This document shows, one piece after another, positions 12,726-25,377 of a stretch of DNA of 64,000 nt. The translations under genes and the position numbers were made by a program. Position 1 is the stretch's first letter; the number at the start of each line of letters is the position of its first letter. The notes beneath the pieces are model-generated. The model did no database searches. It was not told the DNA's origin and was given only the letters and a program-made list of their open reading frames with translations. This stretch comes from Endomychus coccineus. Lineage: Eukaryota > Arthropoda > Insecta > Coleoptera > Endomychidae. The stretch covers positions 34,336,912 through 34,400,911 of the forward strand of contig OY294067.1 in assembly GCA_958510875.1 (NCBI GenBank). The letters run 5' to 3'.

Positions 12726-14393
12726 ATTTCCTGATCAACTGAAACTAGCTGTAATCAAACCCCTTTTTAAAAAGGGAAATGAAGAGTTAATGGAAAATTA
12801 TCGACCAATTAGTCTTCTACCCAGTTTTTCAAAAATTTTTGAACTGGCAATGTGCTCAAGGTTGATATTGGATGTGAAATACTGAACCATTCCCAACATG
12901 CTTATTTGAAAGGGAGATCTACACTAACCGCCATCTGCCAGTTCACCAAAGAACTTTTAAACTTCATAGAAGATGATAAATTAGCATTAGGTATGTTTTT
13001 TGATTTGTCAAAAGCATATGACTGCCTGGATAGGAACATTTTATCGAAAAAATTTTACGAGCAAAATGCTGGTGAGTGGTTTAAATCATATCTTTCAAAT
13101 AGCAATCAGCGTATTAAAATAACCAGGGAAGGACTCATTGAAAAATCGGACATATTATATAATAATAAAGGAGTACCTCAAGTAAATATTGCAGGACCAA
13201 TTCTATTCCTAATTTTTATGAATGATTTGTGTTATATAACAGAAAATTTAAATGTAAATGGGAACATAACCGTATTTGCGGATGATACAAATTTGGCTGT
13301 GGGAGCGGAATATGAACCAAATCTCTCAATTGAAGCTACAAACACCTACACAAAGGCAAAAAAACTGGTTTCAATAAGATAAACTTATTCTAAATGAGGA
13401 TGAAACAAAAATGGTGATTTTTAGTACAAGTCACAGTAGGAAAAACAAAACAGAATTTATCAAATTGGAAGAACAAAACTTGGAAGTAAATCATCATACT
13501 AAGTTCTTAGGCATCATACTAGACCGCTTTCTGGACTGGAAAGGACATATAGAATGTGTTGCTAGTAAGCTAAATAAGGTTTGCTATGCAATTAGAATAA
13601 CTGCAAAATACTTCAGAAGTTGGAGAATAAAACTCAAATTTTACACAAAACTTTTAACATTTAATTTAAAAATGCTGACAAATTGTTTCACCACACTGTG
13701 GCATTATCAAAGCGAGGAGTTATCAACTAAAGCTAAATCTAACAGTATGTCCTTAAATATCAGGGATCAGAATGTGGTGCAAATTGAGGGATGGGGGTGG
13801 ATAATGGTTGGAGTGTGTTTACAAAATTGTTAACAAGCGGTGAATTATATGTGTCGATTTGATCATTTAATATTACATTATTATTGTTTTTTGCGTGTTT
13901 CAAAATTTCTATGGATACTAATATATTAAGTTTATGTCCTTTTTCCTGAATATGTAGAATATCAGGATTAAGGGTGAAATTGTGGTTATGTTCTAACAGG
14001 TGATTTGCGTAATTAGAGTCTTCTTTTTTGAGCCTGTAACTTCTCAAATGTTCATTGAACCTTACGCTGAAACTGCGTCCAGTTTGTCCTATGTACAAAG
14101 CACTACAGTCATCACATCTCAGTCTGTAAACTCCAGATTTCTTTAAGTTATCTTTTTTAGATTTCGAGTTATTAATATACGAGCATAGGTTATTTGTTGT
14201 TTTAAAGGCGACGTTTTTATTCTGTTTTTTAAGGAATTGAGATATTTTTAGTGAATGTTTACCTAAATATGTTAGACATGTGAAATTTGATTTTGTGTTA
14301 TTATTAATTTGCGGATAAATTATGCTTAAGGCTTTTTTATTGAGTTTATTTTGGAGTATTTTATTAATTATCTTGACATTATAACCGTTATTT

Positions 14394-16433
14394 TTGGCAA
14401 AACCGAACACTTCTCTAGCAGATGAGCAAAAATTCAATTATCACAGTAGATTTGTAAACTTATCAGAAGTAACTTTCAGTGTGTCAGAAATCAATTTACT
14501 TAACAAAGGCTTTAAATATAATATCCCATTTAAACCCAATAATAAACACTTTGAAAACCTTACTGTTGAAACAGAAGTTGCACTCAAACAGTCAGAAACA
14601 AAAATTAAATATAATGCAAGCGATGTATTGATAAATTCTACTAAATTAACTTCTAGCAAATTCGTAAATCCAGAAATTAAAATTGCTAAAATACTTAATG
14701 AAAAGACAATTAAAAATAATATCGTGTTCACTAAAGCCGACAAAGGTAATACAATAATTGCAATAGATAAACCTACATATTTAGAAAAAATTGATCAATT
14801 TTTAGATCCAACAAAATTTATAGAACTAAAATCAGACCCTACAATGAAATTCCAGGCAAATATTAAAAATTCTCTCAAAAATATCCAATATATTTTGACT
14901 GAATATGAGAAGCCTCGTTTAATGAACATGAATCCTCAACCACCTTCTCTTTATGGTTTATTAAAAATTCACAAAGACGATACTCCCATAAGACCCGTCT
15001 GTTCATATATCAATGCACCCTGTCAAAAAATAGCGAAAAAGTTAGTCAACATAATATCAACATATACAAACTTTAAACCTAAATACAGTATAAAAAACTC
15101 TTTCCAGTTAATAGAAAAAATAAAAGATGTAGAACTAAAGACAAATATCAAACTTGTATCTTTTGATGTCAAGAACCTTTTTCCAAGTATTCCCACACAA
15201 TTGACCATCACTCTAATTGAAGATCTTTTAATCCGCAATAATACTTTACCGGCAATAACACAGGAAATATTAAGTTTAATCTCACTTTGCATAGACCAAA
15301 ATTATTTCACAATTAACGATAAATATTACAAACAGAACACCGGACTCCCCATGGGTTCGCCATTATCTCCGTTGCTAGCAGAAATATTTATGAATTACTT
15401 GGAAACTAAGATTTTAAATTCCAATTTTCAGCACATGTTTGTATATTGGTATCGCTATGTTGACGACGTAATCGCTTGCTATACAGGCAGTAACCGTCAA
15501 ATAAATTCTTTTCTCACCTATATCAACAACTTACACCCAAATATAGAATTCACATTAGAGATGGAAAACAACAAGTCCTTAAACTTTTTAGATCTGACAA
15601 TTTCACACACAAATAATTACTTTCCTTTCGCTATTTATCACAAGCCCACCCACACAGATACCACAATACACAACACTTCTTTACATCCACAATCACATAA
15701 GCTAGCAGCATATAATTGTATGATACATAGATTAATTAATGTCCCATTAAGTAAAGATAATTTCCATTTAGAATTAAACAGAATCGTAGATATTGCCAAA
15801 AATAACGGTTATAATGTCAAGATAATTAATAAAATACTCCAAAATAAACTCAATAAAAAAGCCTTAAGCATAATTTATCCGCAAATTAATAATAACACAA
15901 AATCAAATTTCACATGTCTAACATATTTAGGTAAACATTCACTAAAAATATCTCAATTCCTTAAAAAACAGAATAAAAACGTCGCCTTTAAAACAACAAA
16001 TAACCTATGCTCGTATATTAATAACTCGAAATCTAAAAAAGATAACTTAAAGAAATCTGGAGTTTACAGACTGAGATGTGATGACTGTAGTGCTTTGTAC
16101 ATAGGACAAACTGGACGCAGTTTCAGCGTAAGGTTCAATGAACATTTGAGAAGTTACAGGCTCAAAAAAGAAGACTCTAATTACGCAAATCACCTGTTAG
16201 AACATAACCACAATTTCACCCTTAATCCTGATATTCTACATATTCAGGAAAAAGGACATAAACTTAATATATTAGAATCCATAGAAATTTTGAAACACGC
16301 AAAAAACAATAATAATGTAATATTAAATGATCAAATCGACACATATAATTCACCGCTTGTTAACAATTTTGTAAACACACTCCAACCATTATCCACCCCC
16401 ATCCCTCAATTTGCACCACATTCTGATCCCTGA
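14394..16433 (+). CDS. PLE reverse transcriptase with GIY-YIG endonuclease
   Basis: A 679-codon uninterrupted frame. It opens at TTG (14394), right where the inverted partial copy ends, so the original N-terminus is missing and no proper ATG start is visible. RT blocks in order: RPVCSYINAP near residue 200, SFDVKNLFPSIP near 257, GLPMGSPLSPLLAEIFM near 320, and catalytic YVDD at about 355. A GIY-YIG endonuclease follows: the block around 560-600 has LYIGQTGRSFSVRFNEH with its conserved Arg, preceded by a CDDC pair and followed by HLLEHNH. In PLEs the RT is related to telomerase RT and the endonuclease nicks the target for primed reverse transcription. It is the best preserved transposon protein in the window. 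The 14437-13760 frame on the other strand is the inverted 3' fragment of this gene. Confidence 0.9.
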   Translation: MAKPNTSLADEQKFNYHSRFVNLSEVTFSVSEINLLNKGFKYNIPFKPNNKHFENLTVETEVALKQSETKIKYNASDVLINSTKLTSSKFVNPEIKIAKILNEKTIKNNIVFTKADKGNTIIAIDKPTYLEKIDQFLDPTKFIELKSDPTMKFQANIKNSLKNIQYILTEYEKPRLMNMNPQPPSLYGLLKIHKDDTPIRPVCSYINAPCQKIAKKLVNIISTYTNFKPKYSIKNSFQLIEKIKDVELKTNIKLVSFDVKNLFPSIPTQLTITLIEDLLIRNNTLPAITQEILSLISLCIDQNYFTINDKYYKQNTGLPMGSPLSPLLAEIFMNYLETKILNSNFQHMFVYWYRYVDDVIACYTGSNRQINSFLTYINNLHPNIEFTLEMENNKSLNFLDLTISHTNNYFPFAIYHKPTHTDTTIHNTSLHPQSHKLAAYNCMIHRLINVPLSKDNFHLELNRIVDIAKNNGYNVKIINKILQNKLNKKALSIIYPQINNNTKSNFTCLTYLGKHSLKISQFLKKQNKNVAFKTTNNLCSYINNSKSKKDNLKKSGVYRLRCDDCSALYIGQTGRSFSVRFNEHLRSYRLKKEDSNYANHLLEHNHNFTLNPDILHIQEKGHKLNILESIEILKHAKNNNNVILNDQIDTYNSPLVNNFVNTLQPLSTPIPQFAPHSDP

Positions 16434-16482
16434 TATTTAAGGACATACTGTTAGATTTAGCTTTAGTTGATAACTCCTCGCT

Positions 16483-16516
16483 TTGATAATGCCACAGTGT
16501 GGTGAAACAATTTGTC
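16483..16516 (+). ncRNA. Hammerhead-like motif in the PLE 3' region, TTGATAA form
   Basis: TTGATAA, one T, a 5-bp stem (GCCAC/GTGGT, 3-nt loop), GAAAC, a 5-nt loop and GTC. AC pairs with GT as a minimal stem III ahead of cytosine 17. A reverse-complement copy lies at about 13676-13712 in the inverted part. Hammerhead motifs are known from PLEs; here positions 3 and 8 are U and A. Confidence 0.45.
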
Positions 16517-17174
16517 AGCATTTTTAAATTAAATGTTAAAAGTTTTGTGTAAAATTTGAGTTTTATTCTCCAACTTCTGAAGTATTATGAATTTACACTA
16601 CGTAAACGCCGAAACCATAGATATATAACTGCAAAATACTTAAGTGAACCAACATTAAGAACGCTATACCATGCCAATTTTGAATCTGTCATGCGATATG
16701 AACTAATACACTAATATTTTGGGGATTAGGCTCAACTGTAGAGAACATTTTCATTATCCAAAAAAAGGTACTCCGAATCATATATAAGAGGGATTTTAGG
16801 CAGTCATGCAGAGGACTTTTCAGAGAGAAAAGAATTTTCACTGTATATGGTCTTTATCTATACGAGTGCCTGATGTTCTTACAAAGAAACAAGAGCAAAT
16901 TTGGAATAATCAAAGAATCAAACAGCAGATATGAAACCAGATCCATTAACAAAAACTACCCTAAACATCGACTTTGTTTGACTGGAAAAAATCCGTCTTA
17001 CATGTGTATAAGAATATTTAATAAGCTACCGAATACTATTAAATCAAGAAACCAGAATCTGTTCAAAACAAAAATAAAAAAATTGCTCCTAGATCTGGAA
17101 CCGTACAATGTAGATGACTATATGAACCATATCTTCTGAAATGTGCTATAGTTTTGACGTCATTTCTTTTATAT

Positions 17175-17178
<4 letters not shown>

Positions 17179-17268
<90 letters not shown>
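17179..17268. repeat. (TA)n microsatellite at the LINE 3' end
   Basis: About 45 TA units, just before the terminal GCGGTTAATTCAGAAATAAAG and TTATTATTA tail of the LINE. Confidence 0.95.
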
Positions 17269-17272
<4 letters not shown>

Positions 17273-17301
17273 TTAATTCAGAAATAAAGAAATATTATTA
17301 T

Positions 17302-18506
17302 TAGAATTACCTAAACCACTCAACCCATCGAGAGATTGAACGATAAACTGGTAGTAAACTGATCATAGATTATACAAATTTAACATGAGACAATTATTTG
17401 ATATTTGTTGATCGTTCAATAGAATATTGGACTTCTTATGTTTATTAATTTAATAATATTGCCAATATTGCCTGTCCCGTCTTTTATTTTTGAAGTAACA
17501 AAATTCAAACAATGATCGCACTATCATTCCCCTAGAACTCAATCAATCGAAGGATTTGTGGTGTACTACCTGTTTACAATAATTGTACTCACTCACAGCG
17601 TTGATTGAAAGAATCATACTTTTCATTCAACGCTCACAGTCAATAGCAATGACCTCAGATAAGACAATATGTCCTTTACTCTTAAAATTAGAGATAGTCG
17701 AATGTTTTGTTAAATGTTACAAACATCAGTTACTTCTCGAGATAGTTTTATCGCGGAATAGGAGATAGGGTAGGAGCTCAATAAAATAAACGCAAATATT
17801 CCCCGAAGAGAGAAGCTGAATTACACGACGTGAATACGGTCTCCTATCAAGAACGCGACAAGCACAAAGCATGAAATCTTCGGTCAGCAACCGTCTTGAA
17901 CTCGCTCCTCTAAAACAGACACTCGAGGTCCCTTTTGGTCTGACAAGCAGGTTTTGAAAGCACATAAGTTTAAAGCTATACTGAAGTCATCGTATATAAC
18001 GTCACGGCTTACGACTTCAGCTTTTGTATAGATGTTGAAGGATAGTTAAATGATAGAAAATAAGTCAAACACCTCAACTTCGATAGGGTATAAAAACGAT
18101 TCCAGTTCATTGCTACTGAATGTGCGGTATTTTGCATTCCTTCGAACAGACATAAACATTTTTCAATTTTGCACGATATTTATTTTCCCTCTAATTCCTC
18201 ATTCATCTTGTTCTGGAAGCTATCTTGTGATTTTAGATCATTTATTTATTTTATTCATTTATTTATTTACATTACACCCATTTATCAGGCATAGAGCCCG
18301 ATTACAAAATGAGGAATAACACAAGATAAGATATTCAAGAAAATATTATAACATTGAAATTAAACTGAGATAACATAACATGCTAGAACAGAACATAATC
18401 GTATAGCCAGAACAAAAACTACACAAAGAAGAGAGAAAATGCAATCTGTAGAGAACTGAGGATTGGATTGCACGAAACGCTTCAGACCTCAGATAAGTCA
18501 AACTAC
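17302..18506. other. No recognisable gene; a LINE-like tail at about 18235-18345
   Basis: The only pattern is ATTTATTTATTTACATTACA followed by a CAGGCATAGAGCCCG block near 18240-18305. It resembles the AT-rich 3' ends of some insect LINEs; a looser version occurs at about 47455-47560. Open frames here are short and unconvincing. Confidence 0.4.
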
Positions 18507-19845
18507 TAGTCCAGTAAATGAAGCATTTGATTCGGCGATTTTTTGCTCATGAACCGATTTTGACGTTTAAGGGCTTGTTTGATTCGTTATGATCCCTAGA
18601 TCAAAGATGGACACTTTTGATTTCTGACAAATTGTTTATATTGTTAATAAACAATAAATAGTGTTAAATAATGGCTTCATCCAGAACGATCTTTAAAAAA
18701 TTGAAAACTGCAGTTTTTATTGTTTTTCATCATCTAAATGTTGATTTTCATATGCCTAATCGGTAAACAAAGTGCTCTTAATGATCTAATTTGTTGATAA
18801 ACTAATTGTTTATTAACAAATGCTCGAGAAAATCAAAGTTACCTAAATGTTCGATATTGGACTCGTTTTCGGATATTTTTTACTCAATAATCGCAATTTT
18901 GAATGCGAAATTACAATTAACCATTAAGATAATTTATTTATTAACAAATTGTTGATTAACAATTACTCAAAAAAATAAAAGTTATCGATATTTCAGTAGT
19001 TTTCGGATATTTTTGAGTCAATAATCATGATTTCAGGTTTTTTGTTCGAGCATTTGTAAAATTAATTTCAGTTTTATATTAAGAAACATTATTTTTCATT
19101 AAAAAATATAAAAAAACTACTGTAATATCGAACATTAAGATAAAATTCATTTTTTCGAGCATTTATTAATTAACAAACTCCATCAACAATTAATTCAAGT
19201 TACACATTCAAACTCAAGTCCAATATCGAACATTTAGATAATTTTGACTTTTTCAAGCATTTGTTAATTAACAAATGATATTAACAATAAATTTTATTTT
19301 TACCTGCGAAATCATGATTATTGACTCAAAAATATCCGAAAACAACTGTAATATCGATAACTTTTATTTTTTTGAGCAATTGTTAATTGACAATTTGTTA
19401 ATAAATAAATTATAATAATGGTTAATTGTAATTTCGCATTCAAAATTGCGATTATTGAGTAAAAAATATCCGAAAACGAGTCCAATATCGAACATTTAGG
19501 TAACTTTGATTTTCTCGAGCATTTGTTAATAAACAATTAGTTTATCAACAAATTAGATCATTAAGAGCACTTTGTTTACCGATTAGGCATATGAAAATCA
19601 ACATTTAGATGATTAAAAACAATAAACACTGCAGTTTTCAATTTTTTAAAGATCGTTCTGGATGAAGCCATTATTTAACACTATTTATTGTTTATTAACA
19701 ATATAAACAATTTGTCAGAAATCTAAAGTGTCCATCTTTGATCTAGGGATCATAACGAATCAAACAAGCCCTTAAACGTCAAAATTGGTTCATGAGCAAA
19801 GAATCGCCGAAGTCGGGTCGATTTTGGGCTTCATTTACTGGACTA
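18507..19845. repeat. Complete TAGTCC foldback element with long arms
   Basis: Starts TAGTCCAGTAAATGAAGC and ends with the exact reverse complement. The arms run from 18507 to about 18940 and from about 19400 to 19845 with few mismatches; the centre also has smaller inverted repeats, so most of the element could fold back. The flanking trinucleotide TAC on both sides is the likely 3-bp target duplication. No coding potential. High arm identity suggests recent insertion or arm conversion. Confidence 0.85.
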
Positions 19846-20159
19846 TACATGTGAATAGATCGACCCGCATACGTATGTTATTGTAAGCTCTGCACATGCC
19901 ACCGATTGGCGAGCTCTTGCTTATGTTTGTTCCCGGTGTAGGCAAGTAAAAGAAAATAAAGTCTAGACTCAAATCTAGGCACATGGAAACACAAAGCCCG
20001 CAAAATTTCCGATCTTTCCACAGAAAAGTGAAATAGTTTGAACAGGAATACTATATCTCTTATCTTCATTATTCTTCATATGCTGACTCATGTTTAACAA
20101 ATATGAGCGGAATAGATGTACTAGTCCTTTGCTGAAACCAAAAGAAGTTTGCGAACAAG

Positions 20160-20560
20160 AGTCTGTCAATCACCTAAAAAAAATCCCCATAGGTGACATC
20201 AACTTAGGAGCTTCTGATTCATATTAAATTCCTAGTAGTGGAGCAACCAACCATGAAACCAAGCTAACTTGTAGATTTGATAGGCTAACCGTTCTTTCAT
20301 ATACACAATTCAATGTATATCCTGTATCAGAGTCGTTAGCCGAAACGGTAAACCTACTTATATACTTTTGGTTCCAATAATGACATAGGTTCAAAACACC
20401 AAGCGGCAAGGTCATCGCAGATTAGTTTAAATTTTTCAGGGGTTGGTTTATTATATCGTTGAATATTTTTGGGGGAATATAAGGTTAGTAGGCTATCTGG
20501 AATGAGATTTATTGTTTGATGTTCCTTCTTTATACACATATATTACGTCACAACAATTTC
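20160..20560 (-). pseudogene. Possible decayed transposase, piggyBac-like
   Basis: Minus-strand frames contain NIQRYNKPTPEKFKLICDD and SANDSDTGYTLNCVYE, which recall the central NKP.K.G.K...D..TGY..N..VY pattern of piggyBac transposases. Frames are broken and no terminal repeats were found. The resemblance is weak and could be chance. Confidence 0.22.
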
Positions 20561-20807
20561 CATCGAGATTTGTTCGGGTATCGAGTACCATTTAGAATCC
20601 ACTAATCTGCCCTAATAAAGGAACCTTGAAGATTTTTTTAATTATTGCTATTGCTACTCCTGGCCAATACCACGACGGATGTTGAATTACAAAGAATGTA
20701 TTCAAGGATGAAGAAATTTATCATAAATATTCTGCTATTGAATAGTTTCGTTTTACTGTGTAAATTCATTTTTAACGCAACAAGTTAAGGAAGTAAGCCA
20801 CTAAATT

Positions 20808-20998
20808 ACACTAAATAAATAATGAATGTTTTCGTTATCCACTATTTCTTACATATGTTTCAACACACAGTGTCATCATTTGTGTTGAGTTATAAACTCT
20901 TTCTAATTTTTTCATACCTCAGATCAGATGATGACACTGTGTTGACACATATGTGAACAATAGTGGATAATAAAAACATTCATTGTTTATTTAACGAA
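20808..20998. repeat. 190-bp palindromic element, probably PLE terminal remnant
   Basis: Arms of about 80 bp: 20808-20890 matches 20920-20998 in reverse complement (GTTTTCGTTATCCACTATT with AATAGTGGATAATAAAAAC). On the minus strand at about 20860-20890 there is TGATGACACTGTGTGTTG then GAAACATATGTA, which fits a hammerhead core with a palindromic stem III; the plus-strand arm copy is degenerate (GACAC for GAAAC). Confidence 0.5.
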
Positions 20999-22289
20999 AA
21001 TTAGTGGTTTTACTTCCATAAATTTACAAGGAAAGAACTAAGCTTATAACTTAGCTCAGATGATGATGTTAGAACTTTGTTTTTTTTTAGTTAATTGAAG
21101 TGTAAATAACAACTAGAAATATGACCTATCTGTATTCTGTAGCCATCATAATATTCTAATTCAATAAATTATTATTCTCCTCAAAACTGCATAATTTGGA
21201 GAACTATTACGGAGATTTCTTGGTGAAGTTTTGTTAGAATGGTTGATGTTTATCATAGAAAATAACTCGAGCTTTTTTCAGTCCTAATGTTGGATAGATC
21301 CGTTTTTTAGCTTGGTAAGCAAATAACGACAATATTTTTTGTTGGAAGTTTGGTTTATATGCGGATTGTGGGGAATATTTTTACATATATCAATATATCT
21401 ATTCTCAACTTCTCCCAGCTCCTGAGTTATATCCTTTTTCGTATTCGTTGACCTTGTTTTGTTTAGTTCTTAAGTAAATGTAAATATCCTGAAGTCATAT
21501 TTATTTGCTTAATCTCTTCGATTATTAGTCTTCTGGAAAATCTGAGATTATGTACATTGTTATTTGTCTTTTGAATTCCGATTCACATCTATTCTATGTT
21601 TGCATCCTATTGCCACCTGATGTAGAATAAGATGAGTAAAGTTCCGACACCACTTAACACTTATGATGATCTTTTTTCAAGCCTATAGTTTTGGCGTTTG
21701 ATAATCATGAATCTATAATATTGTATGGTGTTGGTATTTTACCATGAATGCTATTGATGTATCTAGCATAAGTAACGTTTCTTCTTCTATTGATGCATTA
21801 GAATCGGAGATAACTTATTGCGCTTCTTGCCTGAGTATGAATGCCACCCTTCCTCAGAGGTGAAATTGTTTGAATTCGAAAAGGCCCTTTGAATGGATAG
21901 ACTAATGAATTCTAAGCAAAATAAGGGTTCTTTACACTTTTTCGTGAAGTTCATTGTTTAGTATAATAAAGTTTTAATGTCGCACATCATCCATCTATTC
22001 TTCCTTTTATACAGCATTTCTTGTAAGAACCCTACAAATGAATAATGTATTATCGTTATTTGACACTATTTCAAGCTTCATTTATTCTGACAGTTTCTTT
22101 ATTTACACAATTACACCACAAAGTGGACACAGAAAATAGACTGCGTTTTTCTGATACTCCTGCAAGTTAAATATATACGTGTGATATATATTTATAAGAA
22201 TGCATGGTTGTCCTTATACTTCAATAAAATACCATAATCTCATTCAAAAAAATTAAGATGATTGTGAGAAATACCACTTAAAATTGGGT
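20999..22289. other. No recognisable gene
   Basis: AT-rich DNA with short chance frames and no repeat structure that I could see. Confidence 0.5.
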
Positions 22290-23310
22290 TGCCCAAAAGT
22301 AATACAGTTCCTATTTTCACCACTTTGAGCGCTCAGCGCCATACATCACCAGACGTCCTCATAACTCAAAGGACGACTGGGAGAACAACGACTTCGGGCC
22401 GATTCCTACAGAAGGACTCGCATGGTTCACGGACGGGTCTAATATTGGCGAGTCTAGCAGAGCCGGAGTCTACTCGTGTACACGCAGAAGGTAGATTTCA
22501 GTTCCCCTAGGTGCCCACGCAACCGTTTTCTAGGCTGAAGACTGTGCAATACGAATCTGTGTTCTGGATAACCTGCTATTAAACTACCGAGGTAAGTAAA
22601 TTTACATCTGCACTGACAGCCGACCGGTCCTGGACGCACTTGGCGCCCACAGAGTGACTTCTAAGTTGTCTTAAAGTGCAGGGAAACTCCGTCTGAACCA
22701 ACCAGAAGGAGCAAACTCTAGCAAGTGTGGGTACCCGCTCACTCTGGCGTGAAGGGAAACGAAGTGACCGATGGACTGAACAAACGAGGCTGCTTGACTG
22801 CCCATGGCCGACTCAACGATCGGAATTTCATCAACCACCGGGAGCTTAACACCCTCAAGGAGCTACTGGATAGACAGTGGATCTCGGTCTGGCGTGGTGC
22901 ATGAGGTAAGCGAAGCTCCACATTAAGAAGTTCTCGCCTAAGCTCTCTAAAACCCTACTATCTAAACAGGAGAGGCCTAAAACTGGTGACAGAACCCTTC
23001 ACAGGACACTGTCATCTGAATGAACATCTACACACAATGGACATTGTTGGAGACCCAACCTGTAGTAAATGTAGAGAGGCGGATGAAACTGTTTCTCACA
23101 TCCCAGCAAAATGTCCAGCACTGGCTTCTCTTAGGCTACAACACCTCGGCAGCACACGGATATGTCGCTTGAAGCCATAAAAGATATCAGTCCATGCAAA
23201 AGTTTAGCCATCGGCACTGCCTTGGGCCTGCTGAACTGATAATTGTATCAAGGGGCACAGAATCAAGTGAACCTGCCCGCCCCCGTTTTGATTGATTGAT
23301 TACTGTATAT
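22290..23310 (+). mobile_element. 3' fragment of an R1/I/LOA-type LINE with RNase H
   Basis: Frame-broken pieces read WFTDGSNIGESSRAGVYS (RNase H start with its first catalytic Asp) near 22420, then the GHCHLNEHLHTMDIVGDPTC..C block at 22986-23180, a Cys/His-rich tail following RNase H in several insect LINEs. The 3' end has a TTGATTGATTGATTACTG tail near 23305. Frameshifts and the missing RT show a dead 5'-truncated copy. A more decayed relative lies at 54240-54600. Confidence 0.75.
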
Positions 23311-23323
23311 TTACCCAGAGTTA

Positions 23324-24304
23324 TAGTCGAGTCAATTTAGCAAAAAAGTTCGGAATTTTTTCCAAACAGACCAATCAACTTAATTTCTTTCGCAAATCGT
23401 TCCTGTACGGAACGATATTGAACTTTAAGATCTAGTCGCTCGACCATTTTTCACCTGTTAAACCGGAAATTCGCCAATTTTTATGAGAAAATTTATTGTA
23501 AAGTTTGTAAAATTGGTAAGTTTTGCCAAAATTGGCTGGAAAACTCCACTGGGGGGGGTTTTCGTTGTCGCTGATCACGATTCCGAAGTTAGATTTATCA
23601 TTTTCGACCGCAGTATCTAGAAATTGGCCAATTATATGTCTGAAAAATAGCCAAATTTAATAATTTCGTCATTTTTGTTGAAAATGACTAAAACATTTCA
23701 CTAGGGAGTTTTCGAGGTCGCTGATCACGATTCCGATGTTAGATTTACCATTTTCCACCGCGGTAGCTAGAAATTGGCCAATTTTATGTCAGAAAAATGG
23801 ATAAATTAGATGATTTCGTAATTTTTGTTGAAAATGGCTAGAAAATTTCACTCGGGAGTCATTTGATATTGGATATGAAACAAATAATTTACAGTCACGG
23901 ATAAATTCCCTGACTTTTGATGGCAGTGCCAATTTCAACAAAAATTACGAAATTATCTAATTTATCCATTTTTCTAACATAAATTGGCCAATTTCTAGCT
24001 ACCGCGGTGGATAATGGTAAATCTAACTTCGGAATCGTGATCATCGACATCGAAAACCCCCGAGTGGAGTTTTTCATCCAATTTTGGCAATATTTACCAA
24101 TTTTACAAATTTTGCAATAAATTTTCCCATGAAAATTGGCCAATTTTCGGTTTAACAAGTGAGAAATGGTCGAGCGACTAGATCTTAAAGTTCAATATCG
24201 TTCAGTATCCGTCCAGGAATGATTTGCAAAAAAATTAAGTTGATTGGTCTGTTTGGAAAAAATTCCGAGCTTTCACATTTTTAACGTCTAATTTGACCCG
24301 ACTA
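23324..24304. repeat. TAGTC foldback element (about 1 kb) with TTA target duplication
   Basis: Left end TAGTCGAGTCAA, right end TTGACCCGACTA, flanked by TTA on each side. The arms (about 400-500 bp each) are well matched and meet near 23880. Common-motif copies: 23551-23600 and 23702-23750 on plus, 24017-24062 on minus. Surrounding sequence is rich in AATTGGCCAATTTT. No coding potential. Confidence 0.85.
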
Positions 24305-24484
24305 TTATAAGTAAGTAGAATTTTATCTACACTTGTGAAAAATAGTTTAACCTAATCAAGTTGACGTTATATTGAAGAATGCGTTTATTTATGAAAAATC
24401 TCTTCCGTAATTACTGACACCATACAAGTAATAACTAATAACAAGATCTGTTTTGTTGCGAAATGATTACAAGTATAGAATATA

Positions 24485-25377
<893 letters not shown>

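Larger units (their letters stand above)
13614..16624 (+). mobile_element. Penelope-like element with inverted 5' partial copy
   Basis: The 17-bp host sequence ATAACTGCAAAATACTT flanks it at 13597-13613 and 16625-16641. The first 780 bp (13614-14393) are the reverse complement of the element's own 3' part (about 15796-16590), and a single plus-strand copy follows from 14394. The right end carries about 34-40 nt not present on the inverted left end, a known PLE feature. The inverted copy is nearly identical to the 3' part, so the insertion is relatively young. It split a LINE that was already resident. Confidence 0.9.
9640..17301 (+). mobile_element. Jockey/CR1-like LINE split by two nested insertions
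   Basis: Pieces in order: 9640-10178 (pre-RT region ending in NYRPI), 12726-13613 (NYRPISLLPSFSKIFE, FFDLSKAYDCLD, FADDTNLAVG and thumb), and 16625-17139 (post-RT C-terminal part ending RIFNKLP and [10 protein letters not shown]). The 3' end is a long TA run and a TTATTATTA tail at about 17301. The two gaps are filled by the element at 10179-12725 and the PLE at 13614-16624. The RT has internal stops and a damaged QGS..GP box (QVNIAGP), so it is inactive. No endonuclease is seen, so the copy is 5' truncated. Confidence 0.8.

Noticed and set aside
13760..14437. A 225-codon minus-strand frame as a separate gene
   Set aside because: It is the inverted 3' fragment of the PLE whose full frame is 14394-16433; residues are nearly identical.
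17179..17268. Regulatory or origin-like AT element
   Set aside because: A plain TA microsatellite at the LINE 3' end, of the sort that arises from retrotransposon tails.
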